Shown: positions 11,998 through 24,020 of the stretch, piece after piece | Numbering within the stretch: position 1 is the stretch's first letter | Layout: each line of letters starts with the position of its first letter | Origin: Cunninghamia lanceolata | Lineage: Eukaryota; Streptophyta; Pinopsida; Cupressales; Cupressaceae | Reading direction: 5' to 3' | DNA: 64,000 nt | Assembly: GCA_027924645.1 (NCBI GenBank) | Contig: BSBN01000040.1 | Location: 2,976,001-3,040,000, forward strand | Position numbers and translations under genes: made by a program | The notes under the pieces: model-generated | Told to the model about the DNA's origin: nothing | What the model saw: only the letters and a program-made list of their open reading frames with translations | Database searches by the model: none

Positions 11998-12316
11998 TGT
12001 TGAGACATGGACCAGCTAGGACTCGAACCTAGGACCTTCCATTTGCTACTGGAGTGCTCTACCACTGAGCTACTGGCCCCTCTTGGACCAGTCCATCATC
12101 GGTCCGGGTGTGGCTTACACCAACACCCCCCCTTAAGCCACACCTCTCGTGTGCTTGGGGCTCCTAGCCTAACCTGGCTCTTATACCATGTTGAGACATG
12201 GACCAGCTAGGACTCAAACCTAGGACCTTCCATTTGCTACTGGAGTGCTCTACCACTGAGCTACTGGCCCCTCTTGGACCAGTCCATCATCGGTCCGGGT
12301 GTGGCTTACACCAACA
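11998..12316 (-). mobile_element. TRIM (miniature LTR retrotransposon) with tRNA-like LTRs
   Basis: Two 128-bp LTRs (11998-12125 and 12189-12316) begin TG and end CA and differ at one base. The 5-bp duplication CTCAT flanks the whole (11993-11997 and 12317-12321). Read on the - strand, the 63-bp interior starts directly with a binding site TGGTATAAGAGCC and ends with a polypurine run AAGGGGGGG. It encodes nothing, so it must be moved by another element's proteins. One difference in 128 bp indicates a recent insertion. It lies upstream of, or in an intron of, the ankyrin gene. Confidence 0.93.
12009..12080 (-). repeat. tRNA-like sequence inside the TRIM LTR
   Basis: On the - strand a 7-bp acceptor stem pairs fully (GGGCCAG with CTGGTCC, one G-U). 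The D stem is GCTC/GAGC, and the T arm is CTAGG-TTCGAGT-CCTAG with a perfect stem. The anticodon arm is imperfect (4 bp, 8-base loop). Internal pol III boxes match: A box TAGCTCAGTGG, B box GGTTCGAGTCC. The other LTR copy (about 12200-12271) has one change, C to T, in the B box. I regard it as part of the LTR, not a functional tRNA gene. Confidence 0.8.
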
Positions 12317-12712
12317 CTCATTAAATGATAAATTATAGTACATTTTCCCTCCTGGTTACTGTTTGAATATGAAGGAAGGTGCTTATCTATTGAAAGTCTA
12401 CTGTGTTTAATGGTTGCTATTCCCTGGTATCGATTTCCTTGATAAATGCACCTGCTTTTGTTACATTTATGAAAGAAAGAACAACTGCAAATATGAACCA
12501 CTGGTGTTAGTTGAATACCTTCTGATCAATTTGTAGACTGCTGAGGGGTGCTTAATTGAGACTCTGTTCCTAGCATAATATTTGTGGTCATTCATGAACA
12601 AATTTTCATTCACATCTCAAATTCAGCCTTTTCATTTTTACTCCTTCCAAATTTGTTTCCAGATTGATTCTATGAATGTTTCTTTCAAGTGCAAGTGTTT
12701 AATAAATTGCAG

Positions 12713-13679
12713 ATAACTTGAATGGTAGCGTAGATCAATCGGCAGAAGATGGGGACACTGCCCTTCATTTGGCTTGTCTTTATGGTTACATGCCTTGTGT
12801 GCAGGTTGGGCTCTTATAGAATCTTGCTTCCATATTATTTCTACTTATTTGTTTGAAGTATTATTCTGAGTTTCATAATTATATACCCAATTTGCTAAAC
12901 ATCTACACCTCCACATATCCTGCATAGCTCCTCTTGCAAAGGGGAGCAAGCCTGGATTCCAAGGATGAGGATGGAGCCATTCCTCTTCATGATGCATGTG
13001 CAGGAGGTATGCAAAGTTGCTGCTCTGCTAGCTTTTATTTCTGTAGTTATGTAAATTGTTTCATATGAACTTTCAAAAGGTTGCTGATTCTTAATAGTCA
13101 TCAATTTGGGATTTTGCAGGGTTTGTTGATATTGTTCAAGCACTGTTAGATTCTGCCAAAAATAAAGATCAAATCAAGATGCTTCTTGATACAGCTGATG
13201 TTGATGGTGACACGGTGAGATACGACCTGAAGTTAAGGTTCCTAATAACCAATTTTATTATGCACTGTAGTAAAATAGAAACGTTCCCCATGATCAAGTT
13301 GGGTTTTTTTCTAACAACTTTTTACTGTTCGTTCAAAGAAAAACATAGCCATTAGTGGCATTATATACAATTCCTAACTTATATTTAATGTCTATTAGCC
13401 ACTGCATCATGCGGCTAGAGGGACTCACTTGGAAGTTGTGCAGCTCTTGCTTGGGGCTGGAGCTTCTCCAAATTTAGCCAATGTTTTGGGAAAGGTTGGT
13501 TTGTTGATTATGAAACTGTGTCGTTAATTATGTTTTAATGGATAACTGCAGTGTAATATTCCATTTAACTTCTCTAAATGGTGAACTTGTGCATCCAGAC
13601 TCCTGCGGATCTTGCAGAGCCAGACACTGAAGTGTGGCGGGCCTTAGACTCTGCAGTACAAGAGAATACTACTTCTTGA
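12713..13679 (+). CDS. Ankyrin-repeat protein, 3' part (five exons)
   Basis: Five exons with AG/GT borders and compatible phases: 12713-12804, 12928-13006, 13120-13214, 13399-13494, 13599-13679 (stop TGA). Together they encode a continuous C-terminus of about 147 residues with four ankyrin repeats, for example DGDTALHLACLYGY, DGAIPLHDACAGG and DGDTPLHHAARGTHLEVV. The third repeat has an insertion of about ten charged residues (DSAKNKDQIKM). The protein ends TPADLAEPDTEVWRALDSA plus a short Ser/Thr tail. Exon 1 starts with two bases of a split codon, so more exons lie upstream; I could not find them. No other domain is visible, so the partner or role cannot be given. It is the only convincing host gene in the window. 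Confidence 0.9.
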
Positions 13680-15740
13680 CCGAGATTATATAAATCGTAT
13701 AAACAAGAAAAGGGGGATTTAGAATGATCTTTTGCCTCCTTTTTATGGGCATGACAGAAGGATATAAAGATTTTGAAATATGAGGTTTTTGAGTGTTTGA
13801 TAAAATACAATGGAAAAAGAACAGTGGAAAATATCAAACTGAATTTTTGATTCAGCATTATTGTTCAAAGAAAATCTACTACTGTTCAGTTATTTTACGG
13901 TTTTGGTTCTTTTAGATATCAAGTGACAATGATTTTGGCATGTATGTCTTTCAATTTCCTTCCATTTTTGCTTATTTATTGAAATTTTATGTAATTTTAT
14001 TTTTTCTGTACACCCTACACAATATCCCCTGTGCTAAGTATGAGTTCTCCTTTTCCCTAACACTTTTTAGCCAACAGAGTAAGATGCAACTCTTGTCTGT
14101 ACTTAATTTCTCACTACATTGATGGAGATCGTTAATCTTATTACAGCATTGTATTGGTGAGTAGAAAAAAGAGTTAAAATTTGTTTCCTAGTTAGGTTTT
14201 GTGATTCTTGTTACAAGTACCAATCCTATGCACTAATTAACAGATATACCTGTGATTCTGTTGTCATCTAGAATACATTGTGCTCTGAAGGCTTGTCATG
14301 CCATTCGTTTTAACTGGTTGAAGCATGCCTTATGCAAGATACAAGTTTGTGTGGTGTTTGAAACACGTTTCTCCTGCCATTTGTAAGTTTGACCTTAACA
14401 TGGCTTATGTTAGTTGGATTGCATTGCTTTTATAACAAACCTAAATATTGTAGATATCCACCCAACTTTAGTAAGTAGATCTAATCTCACAAACTAAAAA
14501 TTAGTGCATTTTGAGTGAACGGTATGACAATTTCAATTATGTACCCAGAAAAGGAACAACCTGGATGATCAAGTAGATGCAAGGCAAATATATGCTTTCT
14601 TACTGTTAAAACGTTTGAGAGACCAAAGTGAAACCTAAGGAGAAAGACTTGCTGGCCTATTTTTGTCGTACATGCATTCTATCCAAATTTGCTTTGTTGA
14701 AATCGATGATGCTTGCAATTTTTGTTATAGTTTCGGGTGTCACAAATTAAAGAAATTCATGTTGTTGAAACCAACTATTCTAGGTTCCCTCACATAGTTC
14801 AAGTTCATTTTCAATGTCAAGTTTGATGAAAGTTTTTACAGGAGATTCAATCCATTTGTTGAAAATGAGGCCTTTGGACTTATTATCATGTTCATATCAC
14901 TCATAAAAAAAAAGTTTTAGTAGAGTTGGTATGGTAAGATTTTGTGCCTACGCTGAATTTTTGTATTGGATCTTCCATTAATATAGTGGGATCACTATCT
15001 ATATTTTCTTAAAGGTGGGCACTTTATTTGGAATGCTTTCTACCAGACTATCTGCTTCACTTCAAGTCGCTTCTTAAAATTAATGCCAATGTTCATTTAT
15101 CCTAATGACAATTGTTTAAAGGGGATGTGGTAAGCTAACATCTCCATAGGTTTGCTCAAGTTTTCATCACCTAGAAACCTGTCCTGAGTTGCATATCTTC
15201 CCCATGTATGAAAACATTGCATAAGATACCTTTCAGGTGTGCATAGATGTTTTCCATGCAATTTTTTTTAGAAGGCTTTAAACATGCTTATGTTCCCAAA
15301 AAACTTTCATGATGACGTCTACTTACACCTTAATCAAGTATCTCATCTGCAATAAGAATCCCATTGAAACAAATAGGAATGCAAAGATCACTTCAGTGAT
15401 TCTTTGCACCTAACTTAATAAATAAATGTTACAGAAATTGCTCATTGTATGGTATGTTAGTGAAACACAATGCATTTAAGGGTGTCCAGTAGCGGTTAAA
15501 ACACTCCAATTTGACTATATTGGAAGGCAGTAATTAACTAGCCAGGTGAACAAGTTTTGTCCTTTTAAGTTGTTTTTGTGTAGATTTTGCATTAAATTTT
15601 TAAATGGAGTTTGATTTTATATGGATTTGTTGGTGAATTTAAATGTTTTATTTATGTAGTAGCTAAACTCTTATTATTTGTTTTGGCCGTGGATCAACTT
15701 TTGGTTAACTAAACTACCTTATACATGACATGGACTGTTT
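13680..15740. other. 3' flank of the ankyrin gene; no gene recognised
   Basis: AT-rich non-coding sequence with no domain or exon on either strand. Polyadenylation of the ankyrin transcript would fall within the first few hundred bases. Confidence 0.5.
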
Positions 15741-15744
15741 TCAC

Positions 15745-16130
15745 CTACCTGATTATTAGTTCATCCTTTTTCAATTCTACTTTCCTTTGCACTTAGAATT
15801 GGATGAATAAGAATGCAATTGGATAAATAGATGATGATATGGACATGATGGGTCGTTATTGTGGGAAAAGAATTACAATCTATCGTACTTTTTTTCATAT
15901 ATACCCATTCTCACGAGTGTGGAAGAGATGGAATTGGATGAATGAGTAGATTGGTGAACTCTAATTCACTAATCTGATTATTATTTAATCCTTTCCTCTA
16001 TTGTACTTCCGTTTGCACTTGGAATTGGATGAATGGGTGTATTGCTGAATTAGAATGTAATTGGATAAATGGATGACGATATGGAAGTGAGTGGTTGTGA
16101 TTGCAGAAAAAAAATTACGATCTATTTTCC
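15745..16130. repeat. Tandem duplication, about 230-bp unit
   Basis: The run CTGATTATTA..ATCC..CTTTGCACTT..GAATTGGATGAAT..TGCAATTGGATAAAT..GATGA.GATATGGA occurs at about 15750-15890 and again at 15975-16115, with about 15-20% difference by eye. Nothing codes. 16131-16745 holds no recognised feature. Confidence 0.65.
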
Positions 16131-16749
16131 TTTGCCTCACTTGTATGCAGCTTCTAGGTGTAGAAAACTTTCCGAGTACGAAAAAAATATAATATTTTCA
16201 TTGCTCGATCAAAAATTTGGAGTTCAAAGATTTGAGATGCACGATAAGGTTCATTGCATGTGTAAAGATTTGTGATTTTTTCTCAATAGAAAGACTTATC
16301 ATGCGAAAAATGACTTATGGGAGATGAATGTGTGTCGTGTGGAGAAGGTTTCACATCTTTCTATGTTTGCTTTCATATCCTTCCAATGTTAATGCTGAAG
16401 AAATGAAGATGGACACATGCTTGAATTGCTTCTTAGAGGTTGTTGGACTTTCTTTTCAAGCATATGAATGATTTATTTGAAGATATATTAGGTTCATGAA
16501 ATGATGGTATCATATGGTTTATTTGTTAATTATTTGTATTTTTGTTGTCATGTGTAAAGAAGAGACTAATAAGTCAAGAGTCGTAAAATGATGTAATTAT
16601 TTTTTGGGTAAGGATATGATGTTAAACTAATCAAGAAGTTGTTCAATCTCTCAATATAAAATGCTTTTTGTGTAGAGAGATGTTGACAATTTCTTGTAAA
16701 CTTTGTAATATGATTGTTCCCCTTAGTAACATAGCATATCATCTACAAC

Positions 16750-17535
16750 ATACATGCCACATACGAGATTATAAACCATCTTGAAAGATGTCAAATGGGA
16801 TGTGGAAATACACCACTTGCATCAATGCATGATTGGTAACTATAAAGGAGAAAGTGCATACCTTGCCCTTTTACTCTCTTGTTTTACATCTACTTTTGGT
16901 CTAGTCGAAAATACATTGTCTTAACACTCAATTTGGCTTTTTTTGTGCATAAGCTATAACATAAAACCTAAAATCTATTAGTCATTAGCCTATCCTAGTT
17001 CCAAATGGTTTAGACCAACTTTCTGTGTAGCCCTTCCTATACCTTGGAATTGATCTGGGTATGTATTTGTCTCCTAGATAAGATCACCTCCATGACCTTG
17101 CCCTCCTAATTCAAATTTTGTTTTCCCAATTCCAAAGTCAAACCTTTCAAATGAAAAGATTGTGCTTTATTGATTTGTGTGCCAAATATTTCAAATTGAG
17201 AACCAAGGATCTTGTATTTAAGGACAAGCCCTAGGTCATTAGTTCATCATTGAATTATCTCATTGGATCTCATTCAAATTACATCATATAAATTTAGAGC
17301 TTACATCAACACTTGCATAAGAAAATACCACACAATTGACTTATCTTCTAAGCATCTTGCATTTCTCCTTGGTGTGTAGTCAAACTTGCTTACATATGTA
17401 CCAAGGAAGTTTCTACACTTTCCCTCTACACATGAATAGTCTCCCCAAGGTGCTTCTTGGCACCACCCATTTCATAAACAAAATTGTATAGGTTTTGTAG
17501 ATTCATAGGAGTAGAGGACATCTCTATGCCACCAG
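16750..17535 (+). repeat. Duplicated block A, left copy
   Basis: Closely similar to 53395-54180: the same order of CTTGAAAGATGTCAAATGGG, CCTTGCCCTTTTACTCTC, CTTCTAAGCATCTTGC and TTTTGTAGATTCATAGGAG. It has no open frame. It immediately precedes the zinc-knuckle array, and could be part of an old LTR element or a segmental duplication. Confidence 0.75.
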
Positions 17536-20500
17536 GACCAAACTGTGCCAAAAGGACTAGTCCATGAGTTTGACCCCCCCCAAGAGCAAGGGAAACTTTC
17601 TAGGTACATATGTAATAGTTTAGACATGTCGATTCAATTGTAAAAATTAGATTTCAATCATCGATTACATTCTTTGTCTAATCATCCTTCATTGAATACC
17701 TAAAATTTTCAAGAATAAAGCTAAGCTATTCCAACCCTTTAATTTCACTTACATTTACATTGTTGTCTCTTCATTTAGGTCTAATTATTATTTACTATTT
17801 TATATCAATTTATTAGACTTGAATAACATAGGGTTACACTTGTGGTTCTGTAGGTCGGAGATAGGTCATGGTCACAATTGATTGACTATGAGGGCCTCTC
17901 GTTTAGATGTAGATGATGCTTTGCCACGAGCCACCTGACCTCTATTTGTCCCCACTCTCGTCACAAGGGTGCAACCACTTGGTGGAAGAATGCCTTGGAC
18001 AATCACTTGACCATCAGTGCTTTCATATCTTGTCCCCACTCTCTATGCCACCAAGACCAAACTGTGCCAAAAGGACTAGTCCATGAGTTTGACCCCCTCC
18101 AAGAGCAAGGGAAACTTTCTAGGTACATATGTAATAGTTTAGACATGTCGATTCAATTGTTAAAGTTAGATTTCAATCTTGTCCCCACTCTCTATGCCAC
18201 CAAGACCAGACTTTGCCAAAAGGACTAGTCCATGAGTTTGACCCCCTCCAAGAGCAAGGGAAACTTTCTATGTACATATGTAATAGTTTAGACATGTCGA
18301 TTCAATTGTAAAAGTTAGATTTCAATCATCGATTACATTCTTTGTCTAATCATCCTTCATTGAATACCTAAAATCTTCAAGAATAAAGCTAAGCTATTCC
18401 AACCCTTTAATTTCACTTACATTTACATTGTTGTCTCTTCATTTGGGTCAAATTATTATTTACTATTTTATATCAATTTATTAGACTTGAATAACATAGG
18501 GTTACACTTGTGGTTCTTCATGTCGGAGATAGGTCATGGTCACAATCGATCGACTATGAGGGCCTCTCGTTTAGATGTAGATGGTGCCTTGCCACGAGCC
18601 ACCTAACCTCTGCTTGTCCCCACTCTTGTCGCAAGGGTGTGACCACTTGGTGGAAGAATGCTTTGGACGATCACTTGACCACTCTCATGTTGGTTCATGT
18701 CTTGTCCCCACTCTCTATGCCACCAAGACCAAACTGTGCCAAAAGGACTAGTCCATGAGTTTGACCCCCTCCAAGAGCAAGGGAAACTTTCTAGGTACAT
18801 ATGTAATAGTTTAGACATGTCGATTCAATTGTAAAAGTTAGATTTCAATCATCGATTACATTCTGTCTAATCATCCTTCATTGAATACCTAAAATCTTCA
18901 AGAATAAAGCTAAGCTATTCCAACCCTTTAATAGCGTTTTGTCCATTTAGAATTGACTATGGGGGCCTCCCATTCAGATGTAGACTATGCTTTGCCACGA
19001 GCCACCTGACCTCTGTTTGTCCCCACTCTCGTCGCAAGGGTGCGACCACTTGGTGGAAGAATGCTTCGGACGATCACTTCACCACTCTCATGTCGGTTCA
19101 TATCTTGTCCCCACTCTCTATGCCACCGAGACCAAATTGTGCTAAAAGGACTAGTCCATGAGTTTGACTCCCTCCAAGAGCAAGGGAAACTTTTTAGGTA
19201 CATATGTAATAGTTTAGACATGTCGATTCAATTGTAAAAGTTTGATTTCAATCATCAATTACATTCTTTGTCTAATCATCCTTCATTGAATACCTAAAAT
19301 CTTCAAGAATAAAGCTAAGCTAATCCAACCCTTTAATAGCTTTCTGTAGGTTGGAGATAGGTCATGGTCATAATTGATCGACTCTGACGGCCTCCCATTC
19401 AGATGTAGATGGTGCTTTGCCATGAGCCACCTGACCTCTGCTTGTCCCCACTCTCATCACAAGGGTGCAACCACTTGGAAGAATGCTTCGGATGATCACT
19501 TGACCACTCTCATGTCGGTTCATATCTTGTCCCCACTCTCTATGCCACCAAGACCAAACTGTGCCAAAAGGACTAGTCCATGAGTTTGACTCCCTCTAAG
19601 AGCAAGGGAAACTTTCTAGGTACATGTGTAATAGTTTAGACATGTCGATTCAATTGTAAAAGATTTCAATCATTGATTACATCTTTGTCTAATCATCCAT
19701 CATTGAATACCTAAAATCTTCAAGAATAAAGCCAAGCTATTCCAACCCTTTAATAGCTTTTTGCAGGTCAGAGATAGGTCATGGTCACAATTGATTGACT
19801 ATGAGGGCCTCCCGTTCAGATGTAGATAGTGCTTTGCCACAAGCCACCTAACCTCTGTTTGTCCCCACTCTCGTCGCAAGGGTGCGACCACTTGGTGGAA
19901 GAATGCTTTGGACAATCACTTGACCACTCTCATGTTGGTTCATATCTTGTCCCCACTCTTTATGCCACCAAGACTAAACTGTGCCAAAAGGACTAGTCCA
20001 TGAGTTTGACCCCCTCCAGGAGCAAAGGAAACTTTCTAGGTAGATATGTAATAGTTTAGAGATGTCGATCCAATTGTAAAAGTTAGATTTCAATCATCGA
20101 TTACATTCTTTGTCTAATCATCATTGAATACCTAAAATCTTCAAGAATAAAGCTAAGTTATTCCAACCCTTTAATTTCACTTACGTTTACATTGTTGTCT
20201 CTTCATTTAGGTCTAATTATTATTTACTATTTTATATCAATTTATTAGACTTGAATAACATAGGGTTACACTTGTGGTTCTGCAGGTCAGAGATAGGTCA
20301 TGGTCACAATTGATTGACTATGAGGGCCTCCTGTTCAGATGTAGACAATGCTATGCCATGAGCCACTTGACCTCTGTTTGTCCCCACTCTCATCGCAAGG
20401 GTGCGACCACTTGGTGGAAGAATGCTTTAGATGATCACTTGACCATCAGTGCTTTCATATCTTGTCCCCACTCTCTATGCCACCAAGACCAAATTATGCC

Positions 20501-21480
20501 AAAAGGACATCTCTATGCCACCAGGACCAAACTGTGCCAAAAGGACTAGTCCATGAGTTTGACCCCTTCCAAGAGCAAGGGAAACTTTCTAGGTACATAT
20601 ATAATAGTTTAGACATGTCAATTCAATTGTAAAAGTTAGATTTCAATCATTGATTACATTCTTTATCTAATCATCCTTCATTGAATACCTAAAATCTTCA
20701 AGAATAAAAGCTAAGCTATTCCAACCCTTTAATTTCACTTACATTTACATTGTTGTCTCTTCATTTAGGTCTAATTATTCTTTACTATTTTATATCAATT
20801 TATTAGACTTGAATAACATAGGGTTACACTTGTGGTTCTGCATGTTGGAGATAGGTCATGGTCACAATTGATTGACTATGAGGGCCTCCCATTTAGATGT
20901 AGACAGTGCTTTGCCACGAGCCACTTGACCTCTGTTTGTCCCCACTCTCGTCACAAGGGTGCGGCCACTTGGTGGAAGAATGCTTCGGACGATCACTTGA
21001 CCATCAAGGCTTCAGATTGATTGGTTACCAAGGAAGTTTCTACACTTTCCCTCTACACACGAATAGTCTCCCCAAGGTGCTTCTTGGCACCACCCATTTC
21101 ATAAACACAACTATATAGGTTTTGTAGATTCATAGGAGTAGAGGACATCTCTATGCCACCAGGACCAAACTGTGCCAAAAGGACTAGTCCATGAGTTTGA
21201 CCCCCTCCAAGAGCAAGGGAAACTTTCTAGGTATATATGTAATAGTTTAGACATGTCGATTCAATTGTAAAAGTTAGATTTCAATCATCGATTACATTCT
21301 TTGTCTAATAATCCTTCATTGAATACCTAAAATCTTCAAGAATAAAGCTAAGCTATTCCAACCCTTTAATTTCACTTACATTTACATTGTTGTCTCTTCA
21401 TTTAGGTCTAATTATTATTTACTATTTTATATCAATTTATTAGACTTGAATAACATAGGGTTACACTTGTGGTTCTGTAG
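17530..21480 (+). repeat. Tandem array of a zinc-knuckle-bearing unit (about 420-660 bp)
   Basis: Eight units carry a segment starting near GGAGATAGGTCATGGTCAC at about 17857, 18522, 18950 (truncated), 19348, 19767, 20285, 20844 and 21482. Each encodes VGDRSWSQ..DYEGLPFRCR.C followed by SHLTS.CPHS, a C-x2-C-x4-H-x4-C zinc knuckle like those in plant DUF4283/LINE ORF1-type proteins. It is followed by a non-coding half (CCAAACTGTGCCAAAAGGAC to CTTCAAGAATAAAGC). Short units of about 420 bp lack a segment (TTTCACTTACATTTACATTG) that the 520-660 bp units have. No unit is open throughout. The related locus at 54.2-54.5 kb has only the non-coding half and no zinc knuckle. Confidence 0.85.
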
Positions 21481-22073
21481 GTTAGAGATAAGTCACGGTC
21501 ACAATTGATTGACTATGAGGGCATCCCATTCAGATGTAGACGGTGCTTTGCCACGAGCCACTTGACCTCTATTTGTCCCCACTCTCGTCGCAAGGGTGCG
21601 ACCACTTGGTGGAATAATGCTTCGGACGATCACCTGACCATCAATGCTTTTGATTCCCCGATAGATGCTCCCTCATCGGATGGTGCATCCTCTTTGGTTG
21701 TTGTTTCGTCTCCTTCGTGTCTTGTGGATGCTATGATGATTGAGCTTGTTGCGTGTCCCCTACTTCCTCCCGTGACTTCTGACTAGCCGACAGTTGCCCC
21801 TTCCCTTGACGACGTTGTGGAGCTCCCTGGTCTAGTTCAATCATCGGTACCCCAACTTCTTGTGTTGGGGCTTCCCCCACTTCTCGAGTTCCATCTGTTT
21901 TAGAGGAATCTGATGAGGATTCCCCTCACTCTCCTTATTCTATGGACTTGGACTCTTTGAGTTCATGGACCGTTGTTCAAAGAAGGAAGAGAGGTCTTCC
22001 TAAGTCTGTGTCTACTTTGCACCCTTGGGTCAAAGGCATTTGTTTTGCTAGGTCAGGTTCTAGTGTCGTCTAG
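21480..22073 (+). pseudogene. C-terminal part of a CCHC zinc-knuckle (LINE ORF1-like) protein
   Basis: The last array unit continues into unique sequence. An open stretch runs from the zinc knuckle (PFRCRRCFATSHLTSICP) to a stop at 21784. After frame changes, a second stretch ends with MDLDSLSSWTVVQRRKRG and a stop at 22071-22073. The WTVVQRRKRG end resembles the basic tail of plant DUF4283/zf-CCHC_4 proteins encoded by LINE-type elements. The N-terminal DUF4283 domain and any reverse transcriptase are absent. Two or more frame shifts make it non-functional. Confidence 0.55.
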
Positions 22074-22239
22074 TTATTGAAGTTTGGTCCTTGTTATCGT
22101 AGCAGAACTGCCTTTTGTTGTTCAAGGGTTTAGGCCCTTTCAAAATCTCGTTTTGTTTCCCAGTTTTACTGCTTGTGAAACTCGCTTCGTTCACCTTTTG
22201 GCTTCTTTGTAAGGGTATGGTCCCTTCCCGATTATCTAA

Positions 22240-22856
22240 ATCAAAACATAGGGTTATACTTTATTTCTCTACATTTTGGTGAACTTTGACATTATGAACC
22301 CCTTAAAATTTTTCCCTATGCATCCTTTCATTTTTAGTTTCAGAGCTCATATCACTCTAATTTTTCTATCCATTTTAAAATCTCATTTATCTTTTTGTAT
22401 CTATGGCTTTATCTAGGGTTTATCCCTTCATTAATTTCACTTTGCCACACGTGCTTTTTATTGCTAGATCTTAGTCATGGATTGCCATCACCCCTTGTCA
22501 TTGTCTTAAATTACTCTTCTATCAAGGATTTCAATGTTTTTTACAATTTATTATACTTGATCCTTTAATCCTTGATGCTCTCATATCCTTTTACCACAAG
22601 GATGGTGGTGCATTTTTCATGGATGCATTGTTTCAATGTGTATCATATTTTTAATCCTTCAAGGAACTTGTCATCACTTTTCCTTTCATATTAGATACTT
22701 TCACTTCACTAGTTCATGAGCTTCATGATGATTATACTCCTTCCATGACCTACGATAGTGATTTAGATCTTATTACATCCCTCTACTCTCTTGATATATT
22801 TAGGATGATGATTCATGCGACTATGCTCCATCTCTCTTAGTTACTCATGATATTAT
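22240..22856 (+). repeat. Duplicated block B, left copy
   Basis: Matches 54474-55080. The block continues at 24002-24020 and 53318-53395, after two LTR insertions are removed. It contains a short frame reading like YDSDLDLITSLYSLDI in both copies. I recognise no family. Confidence 0.75.
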
Positions 22857-23996
22857 TGTAGACACCCTGAAATGACCAAGTCTTCCAATCACTCGCATTT
22901 TGTCTACTCTATCGAATCACCTGCATTTCACACATTAATTAAATAATCTAATTATTTAATTAATTTCACCAAATTCTTCTAAATCACATACTTTCGACAT
23001 TAATTAAATAAATTCTCTTTATTTAATTAATTAAATTAAATTCCTCTATATTCTTCTACAATTAAATAATTTTAATTATTTAATTAGATCATTGTCTCTT
23101 TCCAAAAAATCAAATCTACATTAATTAAATATATCCCATTATTTAATTAATTCAACAAATTCCCTCTTATCTACAATTAAATAATTCTTAATTATTTAAT
23201 TAAATCAAAATTTGTTCTTCCAAAATCATGCACAACAATTAAATAAATTTATTTATTTAATTTGCTTTCAAATCTTCTAAATTAAATAATTCCAATTATT
23301 TAATTATTTCTTCCAAAAATATCTTCTCTAAATTTAAATAAATCAATTATTTATTTAAATTGCTTTTTCTTCTAAATTTGAGTTATCTCTAATATAACTC
23401 AAGCTTTCTATATTTAATAAAGCTAAATATCTTCTTTTTCTCATGCAAATATCTTCTTATTTTAAATCACTTAACTGACTATTACATTCTGTTAATTGTT
23501 TAACTCATTCTTCTATTCTTGATAACTCCTCTCATGCAAAAGAAAGTAAGACACATGTCTTTTTCTCATTCGTTGCACGTTCCTCAACTGTTCTCCTCCA
23601 TTGATTCTTCTGAATTATCTGGACCGTTGATCGATCTTCATTGAAACCTATATAAACCCCCCTCATCTCCTTCATTAAGCCTCTCTCTTCGATCGTATTC
23701 TCAGGCATACTTAACAGAGCTTTGAGCATACAAAATGCATCGATTGAGCAACCTTACGATCTCTTAACATTGATCTTTGAGCACATTGAGCACACTATTT
23801 GCTTGTTGCAACTATGGTTTTCGCAACTTGATTGAGCAATCCACACTTCTCCAAAAGGGAACAATACAGGTTTTGGTAAGAGCTTTCATTTTGTCTTTGA
23901 TTTTATGATAATGGCTTTTACTTAGATTGTTTCGCTTTATGTGATTGGTTTTTAGTTTTATTAGTTTAGATTTAATCGATTTTTTCCTCATACACA
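22857..23996 (+). mobile_element. Solo LTR of a Ty3/gypsy (Tat-like) element
   Basis: It starts TGTAGACACC and ends ATACACA, with a perfect 5-bp duplication ATTAT (22852-22856 and 23997-24001). The first bases resemble the LTRs of the large element that follows (TGTAGACACCTGAAAATGG). No internal region is present, so it is the product of LTR-LTR recombination. It contains a row of eight AT-rich palindromes. Confidence 0.88.
22930..23360. repeat. Eight AT-rich palindromes in the solo LTR
   Basis: Each has complementary arms of 11-14 bp and a loop of 2-8 bases, e.g. ATTAATTAAATAAT-CTA-ATTATTTAATTAAT near 22934 and AATTAAATAATT-CC-AATTATTTAATT near 23283. They are spaced about 45-65 bp apart. 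Confidence 0.8.
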
Positions 23997-24020
23997 ATTA
24001 TCATACCTAATGATGGTATC

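Noticed and set aside
12009..12080. Functional tRNA gene
   Set aside because: The fold has a weak anticodon arm with an 8-base loop and lies wholly within an LTR present twice; it is best read as part of the TRIM.
17995..20549. Cluster of small zinc-finger host genes
   Set aside because: The frames are short, stop at different places, and repeat with their non-coding flanks; this is an amplified pseudogene segment.
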